Source: DASYLJ01 sp036009625
GTDB taxonomy: Bacteria; Desulfobacterota; Binatia; DP-6
Direction of reading: 5' to 3'
Assembly: GCA_036009625.1 (NCBI GenBank)
Contig: DASYLJ010000101.1
Span: forward strand, 1-64,000
DNA length: 64,000 nt
Both the position numbers and the translations under genes were made by a program. Shown here piece after piece: positions 44,814-52,780 of this stretch (positions are counted from its first letter, which is position 1; every line of letters starts with the position of its first letter). Below the pieces are notes generated by a model that had not been told where the DNA came from, ran no database searches, and saw only the letters and a program-made list of their open reading frames with translations.

Positions 44814-45884
44814 TCAGGGACGCACGACGTAGAACGCGTTGATCGGATGCCCGAGCTCGAGCGGCTCGAACGACGCGAAGCCCGCCTCCTGCGTCATGCG
44901 ACGCGCGAGGTCCGCCGTGAGCCCCAGCGTGCCGAGCCCTGCCCCACCGGGCTCGGACAGCGCCGACGACATGCACGTCAGTACCGACGTGCCGTACATC
45001 ATGGCCGCCATCGGGTTGCGCGCGACGTTGGCCTCGTAGCTCTCGCGCGCCTTGATGTCGCAGATGAGCCACACACCGTCGGGACGGATCGCCGAACGGA
45101 TCGCGCCCATGACCGCCTGTGGGTGGGTCATGTCGTGCAGGCAGTCGAACGTCGTGACGAACGCGAAGCGACCGTCCGTCGGTAGCGGATCGCGTCGCGC
45201 ATCGTGGAACGTGACGTTGGAGATGCCGGCCGTGGCGCGGTTCTCCTCGGCGCGGCCGAGCGCGTACTCCGAGACGTCCCAGCCGTGGAACGTCGACCGC
45301 GGGAATGCCTTCGCCATCTCGATCAGGGCCACGCCACTGCCGCAGCCGACGTCCGCCACCGTGGCTCCCGCGGCGAGAACGTCGGTCAGGCCCGGAACCG
45401 CGGGCAACGCCAGCGGCACCAGCAAGGCGCGGAACCAGGGCGCGAAGCCGCGCTCGATACCGGCCGCACCCTCGGGACCGAAGGCGTCGTACGGCAGCCC
45501 GACGCCGGTGCGGAAGGCCTCCGGCAGGAGGTCGACCACGCTCATCATCTGCGGGAAGTGCGAGAAGAAGCCGGCGCCGAAGGCGGGTGACGCTTCCTCG
45601 GCGAGCACGGCGCGGCCCTCGGCGGAGAGCGCGAAGCGGCCGTCGCCGCGATGCTCGAGCACTCCGGCGGCACCCTGCTGATGGAGCCATTCGCGTACCC
45701 AGCGCTCGGCGAGGCCGGTACGTGCGGCCAGCGCGACGCTATCCGTGGGCTCGCCATCGGCCAGCGCCCGATAGAGGCCCAGGCGATCGCCGAGGCAGAT
45801 CATCGCCGACGTCATGGCACCACCGAGGGCCCCGAAGACGACCTTCGCGTAGGCCTTGAGTCGGTCGACGTCGAGCTCGGCCAT
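44814..45884 (-). CDS. SAM-dependent methyltransferase with winged-helix N-terminus
   Basis: 356 residues. The N-terminal ~110 are a winged helix (LAARTGLAERWVREWLHQQG), and the class I domain has VADVGCGSGVALIEMAKAFP for SAM, GWDVSEYALGRAEEN, and FVTTFDCLHDMTHPQAVMGA. This is the layout of Rv2258c-like and small-molecule O-/C-methyltransferases. The substrate is unknown. TGATG overlap with the upstream gene. Confidence 0.87.
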   Translation of the reverse strand: MAELDVDRLKAYAKVVFGALGGAMTSAMICLGDRLGLYRALADGEPTDSVALAARTGLAERWVREWLHQQGAAGVLEHRGDGRFALSAEGRAVLAEEASPAFGAGFFSHFPQMMSVVDLLPEAFRTGVGLPYDAFGPEGAAGIERGFAPWFRALLVPLALPAVPGLTDVLAAGATVADVGCGSGVALIEMAKAFPRSTFHGWDVSEYALGRAEENRATAGISNVTFHDARRDPLPTDGRFAFVTTFDCLHDMTHPQAVMGAIRSAIRPDGVWLICDIKARESYEANVARNPMAAMMYGTSVLTCMSSALSEPGGAGLGTLGLTADLARRMTQEAGFASFEPLELGHPINAFYVVRP

Positions 45885-46408
45885 CAGTGTTCCAGCGTGA
45901 AGTACAGCACGCAGGCGTACGCCGAGCCGGCACGATAGTTCATGCGCGCCAGCAGCAGGCCGGGCCCGAGCCGCCGCACCTCGCCGACGATGCCGCGCAT
46001 CGGCAGCAGGTTCTCGTCGACGTCGTAGTCGAGCTGGACGCACGGACCGGTGCCGTCGAGTGCGAGGGTGAGCTTCACGCGGTACGCCGCGAAGCTCAGT
46101 TGTCCCGTCCCGACGCCCCAACGATTGACGCCGTGGTCACCCGCGAAGCGCTTCGCGCGCCAGACGTTGAGCGGCGTGCGGAGCACGGCGTAGATGCCGT
46201 CGCGCAACCAGATCGGCAGCCGGTCGATGCCGAGCACGCCCATGAGCGAGCCGCGGAGATCACCGCGCAGCTCCGAGAGCTCGGGCACCGGAAGCGCCGC
46301 GAAGAGAGCGTCGAGCTCGGCGCGCGAGCGACGCGCGAGCGAGCGCGCGTCGACTGCCTCGGGGCGGAAGCCGGTGTCGGTGACGGGGATGCGGATGGCC
46401 TGTTCCAT
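45884..46408 (-). CDS. Conserved-looking protein of unknown function
   Basis: 174 residues, soluble, no signal peptide. The N-terminus is helical (ARSLARRSRAELDALFAALP), then LPIWLRDGIYAVLRTPLNVW, and a beta-rich C-terminus LTLALDGTGPCVQLDYDVDE followed by VGEVRRLGPGLLLARMNYR. The last half reads like a lipid- or ligand-binding barrel, but I name no family. GGAGG precedes the ATG. It is tightly linked to the methyltransferase and GMC oxidase genes. Confidence 0.62.
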   Translation of the reverse strand: MEQAIRIPVTDTGFRPEAVDARSLARRSRAELDALFAALPVPELSELRGDLRGSLMGVLGIDRLPIWLRDGIYAVLRTPLNVWRAKRFAGDHGVNRWGVGTGQLSFAAYRVKLTLALDGTGPCVQLDYDVDENLLPMRGIVGEVRRLGPGLLLARMNYRAGSAYACVLYFTLEH

Positions 46409-46425
46409 GATTTCCTCCGTGGACG

Positions 46426-47907
46426 TCAGTGCATCAAAGCGGCCTGGCGCTCGGCGAGCGCCGCGATCGTGAGCGACGGCGGGATGCCGGGCGAGCGTGG
46501 GTAGAGCGCACCGTCGGCGATGAAGAGCCCGGGATTGCCGAAGACCTCTCCGGTGTGGTCGACGACCCCGTCGTCGGGAGTCTTCCCGATCGACGCGCCA
46601 CCGAGCGGGTGCACCGTGCCGACCCGCGGCGCGCCGCGCCCTGACGGCACGTTCAGATAGAGACGGCGCGCGCCGTAGGGACGGCTCACGACCTCGATGG
46701 CGTGCTCGATGTCGTCGAACAGCGCGGGGTCGACGTCGCGGCCGGCGCTGGTACGGAGCGCGCTGCCGTCGAAGGTGATCTCGCCGGTGGATGCGTCGCG
46801 TCCCATGGCGAGCAGCAGCGCCGCCCGTCCGAGCCGGCGCTTCAGCGACCGCGGCAGCGGCATGGCGGCGAGCGGCAGCCCGACCTCGCCGACGATGAAG
46901 CGGGCGCGACGCACGAAGGCGTTCAGGGCAGCCCCCCGGCCCACATCGGTCACCGTCTGCGTGTCGGCGGCGATCGCGAGCAGATCGCCGTTCGGCGAGA
47001 AGTGACGGCCGAGCGCAGGCGGCAGATAGGGCAGCGCGCCGTGGCGATCGCGCGCCTGGAAGAGCAGCCGGATGGTGTTGAGCGATCCGGCGGCCAGCAC
47101 GAGGCGCGGCGCGTCCACCTGCTGCTGCGCACCGGTGCGGTGATCGCGGTAGCGCACGCGATAGCGACCGTCCTCACGCCCGATCGCGACCACCTCGCAC
47201 AACGGCCGCAGCTCGGCGCCGTGGCGCAGTGCGATCGGCACGTAGGTGAGGTCGAGCGTCGTCTTGGCGCGCTCGGTGCAGCCCATGACGCAGCAGCCGC
47301 AGTGCGTGCAGCTCGACTGCATCACGCCGGCGGCGTTCACCCGCTTCTCGGGGCGCGCCGGATCGCTGCTCCACATGATCCCCAGGTCGGGATAGACGGG
47401 TGGACCCAGGCCCGCCTCGACGGTGGCACGCTCGAAGGCCTGGTTCTTGTCCGGACGGACGGGGATGGGCGACGGACGCAGCACCGACCGCACGCGCCCG
47501 AACCACGGCGCCATCTCGCCGCCGGTGATCTCGTCGGGAAAGGCGTCGAAGAATTCCGCGTCGGGCGCCTCGAGCACGTTGGTGTAGATCAGCGAGCCGC
47601 CGCCCACGCCGCTGCCGGTCACGACGTCGAGGTGCTCGAAGGCGTGCATCTCGTAGAGGCCGTCGGCGTTGACGAGGACCTCTCGCGACCGTCGACCGCG
47701 CGCCCAGCGCACGCTGCGGACGGACTTCCGCAACCCGAGCACGCCGCGTGGGAACGCGCGACGATCGGCCGCGGGCTGGCCCTCACCCGCCGGGCCCCAC
47801 CACGGCCCACGCTCGAGGATCAGGACGCGCAGGCCGCGTTGCGCGAGCCGGGCCGCGGTGACCGCGCCGCCGAAGCCGGAGCCGATGACGATGACGTCGG
47901 GGGTCAC
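46426..47907 (-). CDS. GMC-family FAD oxidoreductase (cholesterol-oxidase-like)
   Basis: 493 residues from GTG 47907. FAD site DVIVIGSGFGGAVTAARLAQ; VVTGSGVGGGSLIYTNVLEA is the GMC loop; QSSCTHCGCCVMGC is a Cys cluster typical of the cholesterol-oxidase-like branch; HPLGGASIGKTPDDGVVDHT carries the catalytic His. It oxidises an alcohol, plausibly a sterol or lipid. GTGA overlap couples it to the PHP gene upstream. Confidence 0.9.
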   Translation of the reverse strand: MTPDVIVIGSGFGGAVTAARLAQRGLRVLILERGPWWGPAGEGQPAADRRAFPRGVLGLRKSVRSVRWARGRRSREVLVNADGLYEMHAFEHLDVVTGSGVGGGSLIYTNVLEAPDAEFFDAFPDEITGGEMAPWFGRVRSVLRPSPIPVRPDKNQAFERATVEAGLGPPVYPDLGIMWSSDPARPEKRVNAAGVMQSSCTHCGCCVMGCTERAKTTLDLTYVPIALRHGAELRPLCEVVAIGREDGRYRVRYRDHRTGAQQQVDAPRLVLAAGSLNTIRLLFQARDRHGALPYLPPALGRHFSPNGDLLAIAADTQTVTDVGRGAALNAFVRRARFIVGEVGLPLAAMPLPRSLKRRLGRAALLLAMGRDASTGEITFDGSALRTSAGRDVDPALFDDIEHAIEVVSRPYGARRLYLNVPSGRGAPRVGTVHPLGGASIGKTPDDGVVDHTGEVFGNPGLFIADGALYPRSPGIPPSLTIAALAERQAALMH

Positions 47908-48554
47908 GTCGTCACCGGACGCTGGCGGAAGTCGACCGCGCGACACCGCCCCGCGCGCAGCTCGCGCACCAGATCGTCGATGGTGCGGATGTCGACGTCG
48001 AACTCCGTGGCGCAGATGCCGACGAAGCTGACGAGGTGCGCATCGCTGCCGCCGTAGCCCGAGTAGCCGTGCGTGCGCATCAGCTCGGCGACGCGTGCGT
48101 CCTCGCCCTTCTTGCTGCCGCCGTTGATGGCCTCGACGGCGACCACGCCGTCGAGGTGCGGTCGAGTCTCGTAGTGCGCGCACAGCCCCACGTTGGGCCG
48201 GCCCGGATGACACGGCAGCGCGACGCCGCCGAGTCGCCACACCTCGCTTACGACCTCCTGCGCCGGCAGTCGCACGTTGGCGAAGTCGAAGCGCCCGAGG
48301 ATGTCCTCGTTGACGCCGTAGACCAGCACGTGACCGTAGTCGGTCTCGACCTCGGCCGCGTTCAGGATGACGAAGCCGTACTGGTCTTCGAGATCGCGGT
48401 AGTCGCGATGCAGGTCGAACTGGCGGTGCTCGGTGAGGACGATGCCGTCGAGCGGTCGCTCCTCGCGCTTGCGCTGCAGGATGCGGAGATACGCCTCGAC
48501 GGGTGCGCGGCTGTCGTCGGAGAGCTCGGAGTGCAGATGCAGGTCGAGGATCAT
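47904..48554 (-). CDS. PHP-domain metal-dependent phosphoesterase-like protein
   Basis: 216 residues. LDLHLHSELSDDSRAPVEA gives the HxH site, VLTEHRQFDLHRD the next His, AAEVETDYGHVLVYG the Glu, and CHPGRPN plus GGSDAHL the remaining metal ligands. PHP enzymes cleave phosphoesters with a trinuclear metal site. Placement within lipid genes is unusual; the substrate is unknown. ATGA overlap with the DUF35 gene. Confidence 0.87.
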   Translation of the reverse strand: MILDLHLHSELSDDSRAPVEAYLRILQRKREERPLDGIVLTEHRQFDLHRDYRDLEDQYGFVILNAAEVETDYGHVLVYGVNEDILGRFDFANVRLPAQEVVSEVWRLGGVALPCHPGRPNVGLCAHYETRPHLDGVVAVEAINGGSKKGEDARVAELMRTHGYSGYGGSDAHLVSFVGICATEFDVDIRTIDDLVRELRAGRCRAVDFRQRPVTT

Positions 48555-48964
48555 GATGCCGGACGGAACTTCGGCAGCGTCACGTCGGGCGTGACGTCGT
48601 CGAAGACCACCTCCACCGGCATCCCGATGCGGACCTGGTCGGGCGCGCACTCGACGACGTTGGTCATCAGGCGCGGCCCTTCCGCCAGCTGGACGATGGC
48701 GAGCACGTACGGCAGCTCCTCGCGGAACCCCGGCGCCTGATTTTGATGCGTGACGGTGTAGCTGTAGACGACGGCCTTGCCGCTCGACCGCACCCACTCG
48801 ATGGCCCCCGACAGGCAGTTGGTGCAGAGCGCGCGCGGCGGCAGACGCAGCGTGCCGCAGTCGCGGCAGCGCTGCACGCACAGCTCGTGCCGAGCCAGCG
48901 CCTCCCACCAGCCGCGCGACTCCTCGTCGATGCGCGGCAGCGGCTTGCGGTACTTGTCGCTCAT
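48551..48964 (-). CDS. DUF35/OB-fold zinc-ribbon acyl-CoA-associated protein
   Basis: 137 residues. Zinc ribbon CRDCGTLRLPPRALCTNC (CxxC...CxxC), then an OB fold with GKAVVYSYTVTHQNQAPGF and PYVLAIVQLAEGPRLMTNVV. Proteins of this type partner a thiolase-like subunit, as in steroid side-chain (ChsH2/Ltp2) enzymes or HMG-CoA synthase complexes. The thiolase-like partner is directly upstream with an ATGA overlap. Confidence 0.92.
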   Translation of the reverse strand: MSDKYRKPLPRIDEESRGWWEALARHELCVQRCRDCGTLRLPPRALCTNCLSGAIEWVRSSGKAVVYSYTVTHQNQAPGFREELPYVLAIVQLAEGPRLMTNVVECAPDQVRIGMPVEVVFDDVTPDVTLPKFRPAS

Positions 48965-50112
48965 GGCCGCCCCAGGATCATCGTGACCCCGCTGTGACGC
49001 TGGCCGAGCATGCCGCCGGTGCCGTGCACCAGTGCCAGCGCCGCGTCCGGCACCTGCGCTGCTCCGCGCTCGCGCCGGAGCTGCTTCGTGGCCTCGATGA
49101 CGAGGAAGATGCCGCGCATGCCGGGATGGTTCGAAGACAGTCCGCCGCCGTCGGTGTTCACCGGCAACGCCCCGCCGAGGCCGATGCGACCATTCGCGCA
49201 GAACGCCCCACCCTCACCCGGTTTGCAGAAGCCCAGCGCCTCGAGCGTCGCCAGCACCGTGATGGTGTACGAGTCGTAGACCATGCACATGTCGATGTCG
49301 TCGTGCGTGACGCCGGCACGCTGGAAGGCCAGCGGGCCCGACTGCCGCGCCGCGATGTCGAGCAGGTCGCGATCGCCGATGCCCTGATGGCGCACGGCCT
49401 CGGCGCCGCCGAGGATCACGACCGACGGCTTGGCGAGGTCGCGCGCGCGCTCCGCCGACGTCAGCACCAGCGCGCCACCGCCGTCGGAGATGATGCAGCA
49501 GTCGAGCAGGTGGAGCGGCGACGAGATGATGCGCGACGCCGTTACGTCCTCGATGGTGATCGGATCGCGGTACTTCGCCTGCGGGTTGAGCCCGGCGTGC
49601 CGTCGCATGGTGACGGCGATCTCGGCGAGCTGCTCGCTGGTGGTGCCGTACTCGTGCATGTGGCGCTGCGCGACGAGCGCGTAGGAGCCGACGATGGTGG
49701 GGCCGAAGGGCGACTCGAAGTGGTCGGGCGGGTCGGACACCATGCCGCCACCGGTGCCGATCGCGAAGCGCTCCGACGCCGCCGTGGAGCCGTAGGTGAC
49801 GAGCGCCACCGAGCACAGCCCGGCGTCGATGGCAGCCGCCGCGTGCAGGCAGTGCGACACGAACGACGAGCCGCCGATCGCCTGCGAGTCCATGTAGCAG
49901 GGCTTCAGGTTCAGGTGCTGCGCCAACGACATGATGCCGATCGGCCCGACGCCGCTCGTGAACAGCCCGTCGACGTCGTGGATGCCGAGCCCGGCGTCGG
50001 CGAGCGCGCCACGCGCGCTCTCGGTGTGTATCTGGTACGCGGTTTTGTCCGGCGCGAACCGCGTCGGATGCTCGTACACGCCGGCGACGGCGACGCGGCC
50101 CCAGACACTCAC
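48961..50112 (-). CDS. Thiolase-like (SCP-x/Ltp2-type) protein
   Basis: 383 residues from GTG 50112. It belongs to the non-decarboxylating thiolase/aldolase branch: DVDGLFTSGVGPIGIMSLAQ, QAIGGSSFVSHCLHAAAAID, CIISDGGGALVLTSAERARD, GGALPVNTDGGGLSSNHPGM. The two thiolase Cys are not in their usual places, as in Ltp2-type aldolases that cleave sterol side chains with a DUF35 partner. A lyase or thiolase on a CoA ester is likely. GTGA overlap with the hydrolase. Confidence 0.88.
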   Translation of the reverse strand: MSVWGRVAVAGVYEHPTRFAPDKTAYQIHTESARGALADAGLGIHDVDGLFTSGVGPIGIMSLAQHLNLKPCYMDSQAIGGSSFVSHCLHAAAAIDAGLCSVALVTYGSTAASERFAIGTGGGMVSDPPDHFESPFGPTIVGSYALVAQRHMHEYGTTSEQLAEIAVTMRRHAGLNPQAKYRDPITIEDVTASRIISSPLHLLDCCIISDGGGALVLTSAERARDLAKPSVVILGGAEAVRHQGIGDRDLLDIAARQSGPLAFQRAGVTHDDIDMCMVYDSYTITVLATLEALGFCKPGEGGAFCANGRIGLGGALPVNTDGGGLSSNHPGMRGIFLVIEATKQLRRERGAAQVPDAALALVHGTGGMLGQRHSGVTMILGRP

Positions 50113-50912
50113 GCGAGGCCCTCCGCGAACGCCGTCAGCAGGGCGTCGAACTGCGCGGTCTGCTCGAGCGGCACCTGATGGCCGGCCTTGGCGACGACCT
50201 CGAGCCGCGCGCCGGGGATGGCTGCGGCCAGCGCCTCGGACTGCGCCGGCGGCGTCACCTTGTCGTCGATTCCCGCGACGACGAGCGTCGGCACGCGGAT
50301 GCCGGGGAGCGCCGCGCGGCCGTCGAACACGTCGCAGGCGAGCAGATCGGTGAGCCGCACGCGCGGATCGGTCTTCACCTGCTCCATCCAGGCCTCGCGC
50401 ATCAGGTCCATGCCGGTGTCTGGCGAGAAGGTCTCGGTGGTGAACTGCTGCGGCAGGCGGCCGCGCACGACGTCGCGCGTGGTGGCGATGCTCTCGGGGG
50501 CCAGGGTGAAGCGCGCCGACGAGCAGACGAGCGCGAGGCCCCGCAGCGCTGGTCTCCGGGCCGCCACCACCTGGGCGACGGCGCCCCCCATGCTGCGACC
50601 GACGAGGACGCAGGGTCGCCGGCAGACCGCATCCAGGAACGCCTCGACGACGGCGGCAGCGACCGCGATCGACTCGGGCCCCTCGACGCCGGGAGAGCGA
50701 CCGTGTCCCGGCAGGTCGAGCGCGACGACGCTGTGCGCACTGCCAAGGTCGTCGAGCTGCCGGCGCCACATGCCGGCGTTGCTGCCGGCCGCATGGAGCA
50801 GGACGAACAGAGTGCCCCGATCGAGGCCCGGCGGCACGTCCGGGAGCGTGGTGGGACCCGTGTGCAGGTAGTGGACGGCGGTGCCGTCGAGGTCGACGTA
50901 CTTGGAAGGCAA
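50109..50912 (-). CDS. Alpha/beta hydrolase
   Basis: 267 residues from TTG 50912. LFVLLHAAGSNAGMWRRQLD is the oxyanion region, VVALDLPGHGRS next, nucleophile Ser in VLVGRSMGGAVAQ, Asp in VVAGIDDKVTP and His in VAKAGHQVPLEQ. An esterase or C-C hydrolase; with the thiolase, DUF35 and GMC genes downstream it could open a ring or cleave an ester in a lipid/steroid pathway. First gene of a seven- or eight-gene operon. A leaderless promoter fixes the TTG. Confidence 0.87.
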   Translation of the reverse strand: MPSKYVDLDGTAVHYLHTGPTTLPDVPPGLDRGTLFVLLHAAGSNAGMWRRQLDDLGSAHSVVALDLPGHGRSPGVEGPESIAVAAAVVEAFLDAVCRRPCVLVGRSMGGAVAQVVAARRPALRGLALVCSSARFTLAPESIATTRDVVRGRLPQQFTTETFSPDTGMDLMREAWMEQVKTDPRVRLTDLLACDVFDGRAALPGIRVPTLVVAGIDDKVTPPAQSEALAAAIPGARLEVVAKAGHQVPLEQTAQFDALLTAFAEGLA

Positions 50913-50920
50913 GGCGTTCC

Positions 50921-50950
50921 TGTCTAGGTCCGGCGTGCGGGAGCTGTCAA
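50921..50950 (-). promoter_or_regulatory. Promoter TTGACA-18-TAGACA for hydrolase operon, leaderless
   Basis: Minus-strand TTGACA (50950-50945), 18 bases, TAGACA (50926-50921), then 8 bases to TTG 50912. AGGA in the gap could double as a weak ribosome site. Confidence 0.55.
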
Positions 50951-50963
50951 TTCCGCGTCTGCC

Positions 50964-50991
50964 TCAAGAACGGTCAGCGGACGGCCGATAA
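50964..50991 (+). promoter_or_regulatory. Possible sigma-28 (FliA) promoter for motAB
   Basis: GCCGATAA (50984-50991) is an exact match to the flagellar sigma -10 element. TCAAG (50964-50968), 15 bases upstream, is a partial match to the TAAAG -35 at one base beyond ideal spacing. ATG of motA is 12 bases after the -10. Confidence 0.5.
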
Positions 50992-51003
50992 CCCGACGGA
51001 ATC

Positions 51004-51873
51004 ATGTTCACTCTCATCGGCCTGCTCGTGGTCTTCGGATGCGTCATCGGTGGGTTCGTCATGGTGGGCGGGCCCTTGCACGTGCTCATCCAGCCGGCCG
51101 AGCTGGTGGTCATCGGCGGCGCATCCCTGGGCACGCTGATCGCCGGAGCCCCGGGCAAGATGCGCGGACGCCTCTTCGCGACGTTCGGCAAGGCGTTCAA
51201 GAACTCGGCCCCCACCAAGGAAGCCTACGTCGACCTCCTGAAGCTGCAGTACGAGGTCTTCACGTTCATGCGGAAGAACGGGGCCGTCGCCCTCGACGAG
51301 CACGTCACCGACATCGAGAAGAGCTCCATCTTCAAGAAGTATCCGACGTTCCTGGCGCGCCATCACGACGTCGAGTTCTTCCGCGACGCGCTGAAGCAGA
51401 TCGTCAACGGCACCGCCTCGGCGGACGAGCTCGACATCCTGCTCGACAACGAGCTCGAGACGCATCACGAGGAGTCGGCGATTCCGATCGGCCTGCTCAA
51501 GACCACCGGCGACGCCCTGCCCGGCCTCGGCATCGTCGCCGCCGTGCTCGGCATCATCGTCACGATGGGCCATCTCGACGCCGGTCCCGAGGAGATCGGG
51601 CATCATGTCGCGGCCGCGCTCGTGGGTACCTTCCTCGGCATTCTGCTCTGCTACGGCGTCATGCACCCGATCGCGAACAGCGCCGAGCTGCAGGAGATCT
51701 CGAACGGCAAGTACATGAAGTGCATCAAGGAGGGCGTCGTCGCCTCGCTGCGCGGCGCCGCCCCCATCGTGGCGATCGAGTTCGCCCGCAAGGCCATCTT
51801 CTCCGACGAGCGTCCCACCAGCGAAGAGACCGATGCGGCCTGCCGAGCCGTGAAGGCGGCGGGCGGCGCCTGA
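51004..51873 (+). CDS. motA: Flagellar motor stator protein MotA
   Basis: 289 residues, four membrane segments: TLIGLLVVFGCVIGGFVMVG, VLIQPAELVVIGGASLGTLI, LPGLGIVAAVLGIIVTMGHL and ALVGTFLGILLCYGVMHPIA. The cytoplasmic loop with Arg and Glu that touch FliG lies between segments 2 and 3. With MotB it makes the proton channel that turns the flagellum. TGATG overlap with motB. Confidence 0.96.
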   Translation: MFTLIGLLVVFGCVIGGFVMVGGPLHVLIQPAELVVIGGASLGTLIAGAPGKMRGRLFATFGKAFKNSAPTKEAYVDLLKLQYEVFTFMRKNGAVALDEHVTDIEKSSIFKKYPTFLARHHDVEFFRDALKQIVNGTASADELDILLDNELETHHEESAIPIGLLKTTGDALPGLGIVAAVLGIIVTMGHLDAGPEEIGHHVAAALVGTFLGILLCYGVMHPIANSAELQEISNGKYMKCIKEGVVASLRGAAPIVAIEFARKAIFSDERPTSEETDAACRAVKAAGGA

Positions 51874-52742
51874 TGGGCGACGAACCGCGCGTCCGCATCA
51901 TCAAGAAGAAGGGTGGTCACGCCGCGCACCACGGCGGCGCCTGGAAGGTGGCCTACGCCGACTTCGTGACCGCCATGATGGCGCTCTTCATGGTGCTGTG
52001 GCTGCTGACGCAGGCGGACCTCAAGCTGCGCCAGAACATCGCGCAGTACTTCCGCAGCCCCGGCGTCCTCCAGGGCGGCGCCGTCATCACCGAGGAGCAC
52101 AACGAGGCCAAGAGCCGCGAGCCCAAGGTCGTGAGTCTCGAGGTCACCATCATCCAGGGTGACGCCGAGGAGCAGCTGCTGCAGAACCAGGCCAAGGAGG
52201 TCGAGGAGGCCATCAAGCGCGGTGCCGAGGAGGACCCGGCGCTGGCCGAGCTGAAGGAACAGGTCATCGTCCAGGTGACCGACGCCGGCCTGTCCATCCA
52301 GGTGGTGGACAAGAGCAAGCTCATGCTCTTCGACCTGTCGTCCTCTGATCTGAAGCCGCAGGTGGTGGAGCTGCTGAAGCGCGTCGGCGGCATCCTCGGT
52401 CACATGCCGAACCCGATCATGGTGGGCGGTCACACCGACAGCCGTCCCTACCCGCCGCAGACCGTGATGACGAACTGGGAGCTGGCGTTCCGTCGTGCCG
52501 ACAACGCCCGCCGCATCCTCGAGTCGAACGGGCTGCGCCCCGGGCAGGTGAAGCAGGTGCTGTCGTTCGCCGACAGCCAGCCGATCGTGATGGACAATCC
52601 GCTCGCCGACGAGAATCGCCGCCTGTCGATCCTGGCGCAGCGTCAGGCGCCGCCGCCGCCGGTCCCCGGTACGCCCAACGACGAGCCACCGCCCATCATC
52701 CTGCCGCCCGACCCGATCCCGGGTCATCCGCCGGCCGTGTAG
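51873..52742 (+). CDS. motB: Flagellar motor stator protein MotB
   Basis: 289 residues. Single helix with the proton-carrying Asp in WKVAYADFVTAMMALFMVLW; the C-terminal OmpA-like peptidoglycan-binding domain has IMVGGHTDSRPYPP and LAFRRADNARRILESNGL. The tail (residues ~262-289) is Pro-rich. It anchors the stator to the wall. No other flagellar genes are in the window, so the stator locus stands apart. Confidence 0.96.
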   Translation: MGDEPRVRIIKKKGGHAAHHGGAWKVAYADFVTAMMALFMVLWLLTQADLKLRQNIAQYFRSPGVLQGGAVITEEHNEAKSREPKVVSLEVTIIQGDAEEQLLQNQAKEVEEAIKRGAEEDPALAELKEQVIVQVTDAGLSIQVVDKSKLMLFDLSSSDLKPQVVELLKRVGGILGHMPNPIMVGGHTDSRPYPPQTVMTNWELAFRRADNARRILESNGLRPGQVKQVLSFADSQPIVMDNPLADENRRLSILAQRQAPPPPVPGTPNDEPPPIILPPDPIPGHPPAV

Positions 52743-52780
52743 GCGTTCCCCTCCCGTTGCTGGGCGGCTAGGATCGCCGT

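Noticed and set aside
47280..47320. Ferredoxin domain in the GMC oxidase from its SSCTHCGCCVMGC stretch
   Set aside because: It is a single short Cys cluster common to cholesterol-oxidase-like GMC proteins, not a full ferredoxin fold; cluster binding cannot be claimed from sequence.
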